The position numbers and the translations under genes were made by a program. This document shows, piece after piece, positions 59,215-64,000 of a DNA stretch of 64,000 nucleotides. The notes under the pieces are model-generated. The model made no database searches and was not told the origin of the DNA. It worked only from the letters and a program-made list of their open reading frames with translations. This DNA comes from Galdieria partita. Lineage: Eukaryota > Rhodophyta > Bangiophyceae > Galdieriales > Galdieriaceae. Where the stretch lies: assembly GCA_025991245.1 (NCBI GenBank), contig BQMJ01000046.1, positions 62,001 through 126,000 on the forward strand, given 5' to 3'. The first letter of the stretch is position 1, and each line of letters starts with the position of its first letter.

Positions 59215-60665
59215 ATGGAAGAAACAACAACTTTGTGGTCTCAAGTGATACAGTGTGCACTGAAAAAAGGCATATTATCCGAAACAACTCCTAAAGCTTT
59301 TATTTATCATCTTGAACAACTACAGAATACTTGGAAGCAGCTGTTTGAGGCGTTTCCTCCAAAGACACTTCACAGTAAGTAGAATGGCGCCATAACAAGG
59401 TTGAACCAACTTGCTTCGTAGCTTTTGCTTTAAAAGCTTGTCCTGTGAAAGGAATCCTTTCGCTTGCTTTTAGTTGTGGTTTTGGTGCAGAATGTGCTTC
59501 AATAGGAGAAGTATGGCTTTATTCACTTGTGTTTCATTGCGTTGACGTGTATTGGACGTGTTAGGTATATTTAGCTAAAAGCTTTGGGTGTCCTCCAGGG
59601 AAAATTGTATTCGACTCACCCGTAAAGACGAGTGAAGACTTAAAGTTGGCTTTGAACGATGGAATATATATCAACGCTGACAATTTTCAAGAACTTGAGA
59701 AAATACAACATCTATTGAGACAAAATGATGAGTTGAGCAAAAAGGTTGAAGTGAGAGTGGGTCTCCGCGTCAATCCCCAAATAGGGTCAGGGTTGATACA
59801 AGAAACCAGTACAGCTAGTGCACACAGCAAGTTTGGAGTACCTTTGAAGGAGAAGCGGGAAGAAATTATCGAGTGCTTTGAAAAGTATTGGTTTCTTCAA
59901 GGCCTTCATGTACATGTGGGTTCACAAGGTTGTACTTGGGAACTATTGGAACAGGGTATTCGTGCTGTGGTGGATTTATTTGTTCAACTAGAACAACTTT
60001 TTCCAGGTCGTGTGAAAACGATAGATATGGGTGGTGGTCTTTCTGCAGACTATGACGGCTTATCTCAAGGTGCAAGCTTTGCAGAGTATGTTTCAAGACT
60101 TGGCAAAGTGGTACCGGAACTATTTGATTCTTCTTTGCAACTGATCACAGAGTTTGGAAGACGTTTATGTGCCAAAGCTGCCATATTTGTATCTCGAGTA
60201 GAATACACCAAGCAAGTGGGTGATAGGAATATTGTCTCTAGTCACATAGGTGCAGACAATTTTTTACGTCCGGTATATCTTCCCAAGGTATGATTATATT
60301 ATTGGTTGTTTGGATAGGATTCATTGGATGACCTACTCTGTGTATAGAATTGGAAACATAGAATATTGGTATTGGATAAACAAGGTGAGGAAAAGAAGTG
60401 GGATAGATATGAAAATCCTATGATAGAACAAGATATTGTGGGTCCACTTTGTTTCTCTGGTGATGTATTTGCAACAGGTCGTCTTTTACCTCGTTGTGAA
60501 GTGGGTGATTGGTTAGTTGTTTTGGATAGTGGCGCTTACACTTTAAGTATGTATTCTCGACATACATCACAAAGGGTTCCAGCCGTATATGGCTTTCATG
60601 TTCAACTTTTTCAATTGCTTAAAAAAGAAGAAAGTTTAGAAGATTTGGTAAAATTTTGGAGTTAG
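59215..60665 (+). CDS. Fold-III PLP decarboxylase, DAP/ornithine decarboxylase-like
   Basis: Four exons, 59215..59374, 59422..59510, 59565..60287 and 60348..60665, in phase; 429 residues. The PLP lysine is Lys58 in TFALKACP; the barrel contains LHVHVGSQG and DMGGGLSADYDG. The C-terminal domain has CFSGDVFATGRLLP and DSGAYTLSMYS, where the family normally has CESGD and AYG.SM. EFGR replaces the phosphate-binding EPGR. So the fold and cofactor site are kept, but residues that define diaminopimelate or ornithine substrates differ. Substrate undetermined. The ATG is 20 nt after the uL13 stop, and its own stop is 4 nt before the AAA gene's ATG. Confidence 0.85.
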
Positions 60666-60669
60666 GCCA

Positions 60670-62343
60670 ATGAAAAGTGATGAGGAAAACTTCAACGTGG
60701 TGGATGATGGCCTCTTTCAACACATTTGGCCAGAGTTTTACTTACAAGTAGTCAACTATTGTGAAATTGTATTGTCTAGAAGAGTAAACTCTTTAGGTTT
60801 CTCTCTACATGGGCCGTCGGGTTCAGGAAAAACTGTCTTTGCCAAGTCTATTGCTGCCCTCTTTTCGAACAACATTCACTATGGAACAGGTATAGACTGG
60901 GTACTTGCTTATGGGCAATTCTTGGCTAGTCCTTTACAAAATATTATGCTTTCAATTCCTGCAGAGAGACCTGTCGTGTTGATAATCGATGACGCCGACG
61001 TGTTGCTAGTTGGAAAAAAAGCGATGGAAAAGAAAAGTATGTGTAGGTTTATTGAAGAACTGGAATGCTATCGGAGACTCCAACAGCAGCAACAAAGAAT
61101 ACTATGGATTCTTATTACAAGAGAGGAAAATCAACTGCATCCTATTTTTAGAAGAGATGAATACTTTCCTCATTCCTTTTGTATTCCACCGTTGTCAACA
61201 GCTGGTATTCAATATGTGATATCGCACTGGATTGAAAAGATGAATGATCCTGCTCTATCTAAGATTGTGTTGGATAGTTTGCAACATGCATCCGAAAGTA
61301 TGTTTTCTCAGTGGAATGGATGTGTCCTAGGACATATTGCAGACTGGATGGCAACTTTTCTATTATCGTATGTTACCAAGAGTAGAGATGTCAAGCAGTG
61401 GAGTCTCGAGGCAACTCTTGCCTTGACGACAATACAAAATAACCCGACGTGGAGGATCAAATGCAACCAGCCACACAAAAACTTTAGCCTAGATTATATG
61501 TCTTGGTCTAGTGACAATATTGATCAAAGTATTTTATCGGAAACTTTCAACGACCTTCTCACAGTCATTGAATATTCCATGACACAGAACGATCATGTAT
61601 TTCCTAGCACAGTGAGTCCGTACCGAGGAGCGTTGATTTATGGTCCTTGTGGTGTTGGAAAGACAACGTTATGTCATCAACTTGTGGAAAAGCTTCATCT
61701 GCCTGTGTTTGTTGTAGATGGCGCTTCACTATTAGCCTCTGCCATAGGACAATCAGAGAAGACATTGAAGCAATGTTTTCAAGCAGCCCGTAGATTTTCA
61801 CCGAGTGTGATTTTTGTCGATCAAATAGATATGGTGTTCCAAAAAAGAGATTTTGCTGATGGAACGTCAGCAGAAAGTCTATCCAGGTTGACGAGTCTAT
61901 TTCTATCAGAGATGGATGGCTTCTCAACCTCTCGTCAACCTGAATTCTTTGTTTTGGCAACAGCGCAAGAGTTGACTAAAATAGATTCCGCCTTATTACG
62001 CCCTGGAAGATTGGAATACAAACAAAGGTTAGATTGGCCAACTAGCCACCAACGGTATCGATACTTTTGCCTATTTTTCAAGCATGTGAAGAATGTGGGG
62101 ATCATTGTGGATGAAGAATTGGAACAAGATGCTTTTATGTATTGCATTATTCAAAGTACGCATAGGTGGAGTCTTGCTGACTTGTCCATGTTATTTCGTT
62201 CCGTGTTGATGTGTTGTTTGAGAGAAGATACAAATCACTTGAAACGGAGACATTTCGAAACAATGTTGATTCAGAAAAAAGAAACTTCCAACTGGTCGTT
62301 ATCCGCCGATCATTCCGAGAGTCGAAGCCGTTCGAATGGTTGA
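60670..62343 (+). CDS. Two-domain AAA ATPase with altered Walker B motifs
   Basis: Single exon, 557 residues. D1 has Walker A GPSGSGKT (residues 48-55) and Walker B VVLIIDDAD; D2 has GPCGVGKT (325-332), Walker B VIFVDQID (380-387), and the family arginine-finger region ALLRPGRLEYK. The catalytic Glu of Walker B is Asp108 in D1 and Gln385 in D2. A Glu-to-Gln change at this place is the classic hydrolysis-dead state in AAA proteins. D2 looks like type II AAA (AFG2/SPATA5 or PEX1/6 class). There is no N domain before D1, and a short Arg/Ser tail ends the protein. It could be a pseudo-ATPase partner. Confidence 0.85.
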   Translation: MKSDEENFNVVDDGLFQHIWPEFYLQVVNYCEIVLSRRVNSLGFSLHGPSGSGKTVFAKSIAALFSNNIHYGTGIDWVLAYGQFLASPLQNIMLSIPAERPVVLIIDDADVLLVGKKAMEKKSMCRFIEELECYRRLQQQQQRILWILITREENQLHPIFRRDEYFPHSFCIPPLSTAGIQYVISHWIEKMNDPALSKIVLDSLQHASESMFSQWNGCVLGHIADWMATFLLSYVTKSRDVKQWSLEATLALTTIQNNPTWRIKCNQPHKNFSLDYMSWSSDNIDQSILSETFNDLLTVIEYSMTQNDHVFPSTVSPYRGALIYGPCGVGKTTLCHQLVEKLHLPVFVVDGASLLASAIGQSEKTLKQCFQAARRFSPSVIFVDQIDMVFQKRDFADGTSAESLSRLTSLFLSEMDGFSTSRQPEFFVLATAQELTKIDSALLRPGRLEYKQRLDWPTSHQRYRYFCLFFKHVKNVGIIVDEELEQDAFMYCIIQSTHRWSLADLSMLFRSVLMCCLREDTNHLKRRHFETMLIQKKETSNWSLSADHSESRSRSNG

Positions 62344-62583
62344 AAGTTAGGAACCTCAAATGAATTGCAGCGAATGGCTTCCAGATTGAGTACGAAAGAC
62401 ACGAGCACGGGATCCTTCGCATTGCTATTGAGAAATTTTCAACCAGAATATTCCATGTGGAATGTTGATATAGGTCAATGCACCACCAAGTATCATTCAA
62501 AAATGATATACGTTTGAATAGCCAAACCCTTTATCCTTCGATTCACGTCTCCTCTTGAAAACATGGATTACCACCAAATAATG
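62344..62583. other. Short convergent intergenic region
   Basis: About 240 bp between the AAA gene stop and the Sec14 gene stop (convergent). No gene or element was recognised. Confidence 0.5.
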
Positions 62584-63570
62584 CTATAATAATGGAGGAA
62601 CTTGATATACTGCCATGCCTCCTACTGTATTGGGTAGTGCTTCCATACTAACGTGTCGTAATAACTGATCAACGCTGTTCTTCGGAATCCATTCCAACTT
62701 GGAACGCGTATTCCTAAAAAAACTTGACAAAAATTATCTCAACATTGAACGTACAACTTACTCATCAATGAATGGTGAAACTATTTTGTAAACACCATAT
62801 AAGGTTGAAGGATAGTTGACAAGAAATATTTTGGATAACCGCTCAGGATAAAAGTCCTTTTCAAGGATATTTCGTAGGAAGCAACTTGTTTCAAGAAAGA
62901 CGTACCTGCATCACTCTTAACATGTCTCGGGCACAACCGAAATGAACGTTGCGAACAGGAGAAAAATCCTACATACGATCAACCACAATTAACTTTCATA
63001 AAAAAACCATTAACGCACAGTAAAGTCGAAAATGATGACAAACATCGCGCTAGGTTCAAAAGTCTCTCCGAGATATTCCAAAAACGAGATAAAGCTCCGA
63101 TGAAAAACAGAAGGAATAATCTTATATCGATCCATAGCACTTGCTCTTCCATAAAGCAGTGGTTCACCACCAAAAGTGTAAAAACCTTCAAGAAACTAAG
63201 TAGCAAGGCAAAAGACCATAAAAGCAATCATACCAGTAGTAGTGAATGGAAATGTTGCAAGAGGATTTTTAAACTCGTCGAGACCAACATCGTTGACATT
63301 TTCTGTCTCGCGAAACTTCAAACAAGAAAGAAAACTGTCAAAGGCAGCATCTACGTTGAATCTATCAAAGTTTTAGAGGACAAAACCAATGCGTCACACA
63401 AAACAAGACGACCTTCTAGCCCTCAAAAATCTACTAAGAATAATTTTTTCAGTTTCAGAAGAACTCTTGATTCTTTTGACCAATTTATCTGAACTAAAGG
63501 TCGTGTACAAACCCTCGGCTTTAACTCTCTTACCAAGGCTATCGAGATTATAAGATTCCGAATCGGTCAT
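62584..63570 (-). CDS. Sec14-like CRAL-TRIO lipid-transfer protein
   Basis: Six small exons, complement(62584..62713, 62762..62856, 62906..62968, 63019..63185, 63234..63361, 63413..63570), all phases consistent; 246 residues. The N-terminal CRAL-TRIO-N part has ILSRFLRARRFNVDAAFDS. The lipid-binding domain follows: LLYGRASAMDRYK, VIIFDFTDFSPVRNV, MLRVMQDFYPERLSKIFLVN and YKIVSPFIDENTRSKLEWI, with the closing LPNTVGGMAVY. Sec14 proteins exchange phosphatidylinositol and other lipids between membranes. No exon exceeds 170 nt. Confidence 0.87.
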
Positions 63571-63844
63571 CGTCTATCCGTCACGAAGCAACCAAGAAAA
63601 AGTTAATGGTTGGGTTTTTAAAATTAATTTTGCAAGAAAGAACAAAATGTGGCGAAATTAAAAATTAGAGACTCTTGATATAAAAATAACATGATTTCCG
63701 AGTTAGATCAACTAAAAATCAAGATTCCAATTAAACTTTTAATTTAAATTTGGCTTTAAAGAAGATTAATTAGAAAGAGATAATACTATAATTTTAACCT
63801 TGTGCCAAATTATTTACATAGAAACTTGAAATAACAAGGGTCAT
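63571..63844. other. AT-rich region, no gene
   Basis: Sequence turns strongly AT-rich between the Sec14 start and a likely terminal exon of another minus-strand gene. No open frame or repeat was recognised. Confidence 0.5.
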
Positions 63845-64000
63845 TTAGAAGAATTCCCTCGTGAAATTTTTCCGCTCTTTAAGTGCTTTATGAACCAATC
63901 TCTTTTTTGCATTGTAAGAATGGTCAACAGCTTCATCTGTATTATTTACATTTCTCTTTAGTCCAAGTTATTGGAGGGTTTACCAAAGTCGCTTTCTTTG
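63845..64000 (-). CDS. 3' end of a gene running off the right edge
   Basis: A final exon, complement(63845..63936), reads in frame to a TAA and ends in basic KKRLVHKALKERKNFTREFF. It joins by a 47-nt GT-AG intron (63937..63983) in matching phase to an upstream exon that leaves the window (63984 onward). The family cannot be told from about 36 residues. Confidence 0.4.

Noticed and set aside
60618-60690. Joining the decarboxylase and AAA genes into one spliced fusion
   Set aside because: The only in-region GT...AG that would skip the stop is 18 nt, too short compared with all other introns here.
62979-63227. Minus-strand hydrophobic frame suggesting a membrane protein
   Set aside because: It is the wrong frame of Sec14 exon 3 plus introns; the in-phase Sec14 exons explain the region.

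Overview
This is a gene-dense, AT-leaning nuclear fragment of a eukaryote. Nearly every stretch is coding on one strand or the other. Most genes are interrupted by very short GT-AG introns (about 45-70 nt), and gene content is standard eukaryotic: spliceosome, exosome, Golgi/ER, spindle checkpoint and rRNA/tRNA modification proteins. No rRNA, tRNA, transposon, retroelement or CRISPR array was recognised. Compactness, tiny introns and protein style suggest a unicellular alga, most likely a cyanidiophyte red alga of the Galdieria type. That is an inference from architecture, not a sequence match.

Layout. 0.5-7.1 kb: a coiled-coil protein (-), tRNA pseudouridine synthase Pus3 (+), the N-glycan mannosyltransferase ALG3 (-) and a DGAT2-type acyltransferase (-). 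7.1-12 kb: a heavily split gene for a BK/Slo-like potassium channel (-). 12-18.3 kb: an adenylate kinase-NAD kinase fusion (+), an SLC35C2-type transporter (-), an F-box/LRR protein (-) and the 18S rRNA modifier Tsr3 (+). 18.9-23.9 kb: a SANT/Myb protein (-), PP4 regulatory subunit 2 (-), NOSIP (+) and a DUF2358-like protein (+). 23.9-31.5 kb: a 1600-residue GBF1/GNOM-type ARF-GEF (+), a duplicated zinc-ribbon protein (-), TEX261/SVP26 (-) and exosome Rrp42 (-). 31.6-39.3 kb: a serine/threonine dehydratase (+), Dus1 (+), a PAP2 phosphatase (-), a tiny ORF and a candidate H/ACA snoRNA (+), a phospholipid N-methyltransferase (-), a small disordered protein (-) and adenosine kinase (-). 39.7-48.5 kb: two orphan proteins of 432 and 1446 residues in convergent overlap, a PRCC-like protein (-) and phosphoglucomutase (+). 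48.5-57.2 kb: HYPK (+), an unassigned protein (-), PRA1 (+), a small ORF (-), Mps1/TTK kinase (+), a TXNDC11-like protein (-) and NC2alpha/DRAP1 (-). 57.3-62.3 kb: four head-to-tail + genes (CPBP protease, ribosomal uL13, a DAP/ornithine decarboxylase-like enzyme, a two-domain AAA protein) separated by only 72, 20 and 4 nt. 62.5-64 kb: a Sec14 protein (-) and the end of another gene (-).

Gene arrangement. Divergent pairs share promoters of roughly 80-170 bp. Several convergent pairs overlap within their stop codons (4, 4, 7 and 14 bp). The genes do not form one pathway, but several themes recur: RNA modification and processing (Pus3, Dus1, Tsr3, Rrp42, PRCC, a putative snoRNA), lipid and membrane traffic (DGAT2, PEMT, PAP2, ARF-GEF, SVP26, PRA1, Sec14) and nucleotide metabolism (adenylate kinase/NAD kinase, adenosine kinase).

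All exon boundaries were placed by eye, by matching GT-AG sites to reading phase and family motifs. Starts are the first in-frame ATG unless noted.
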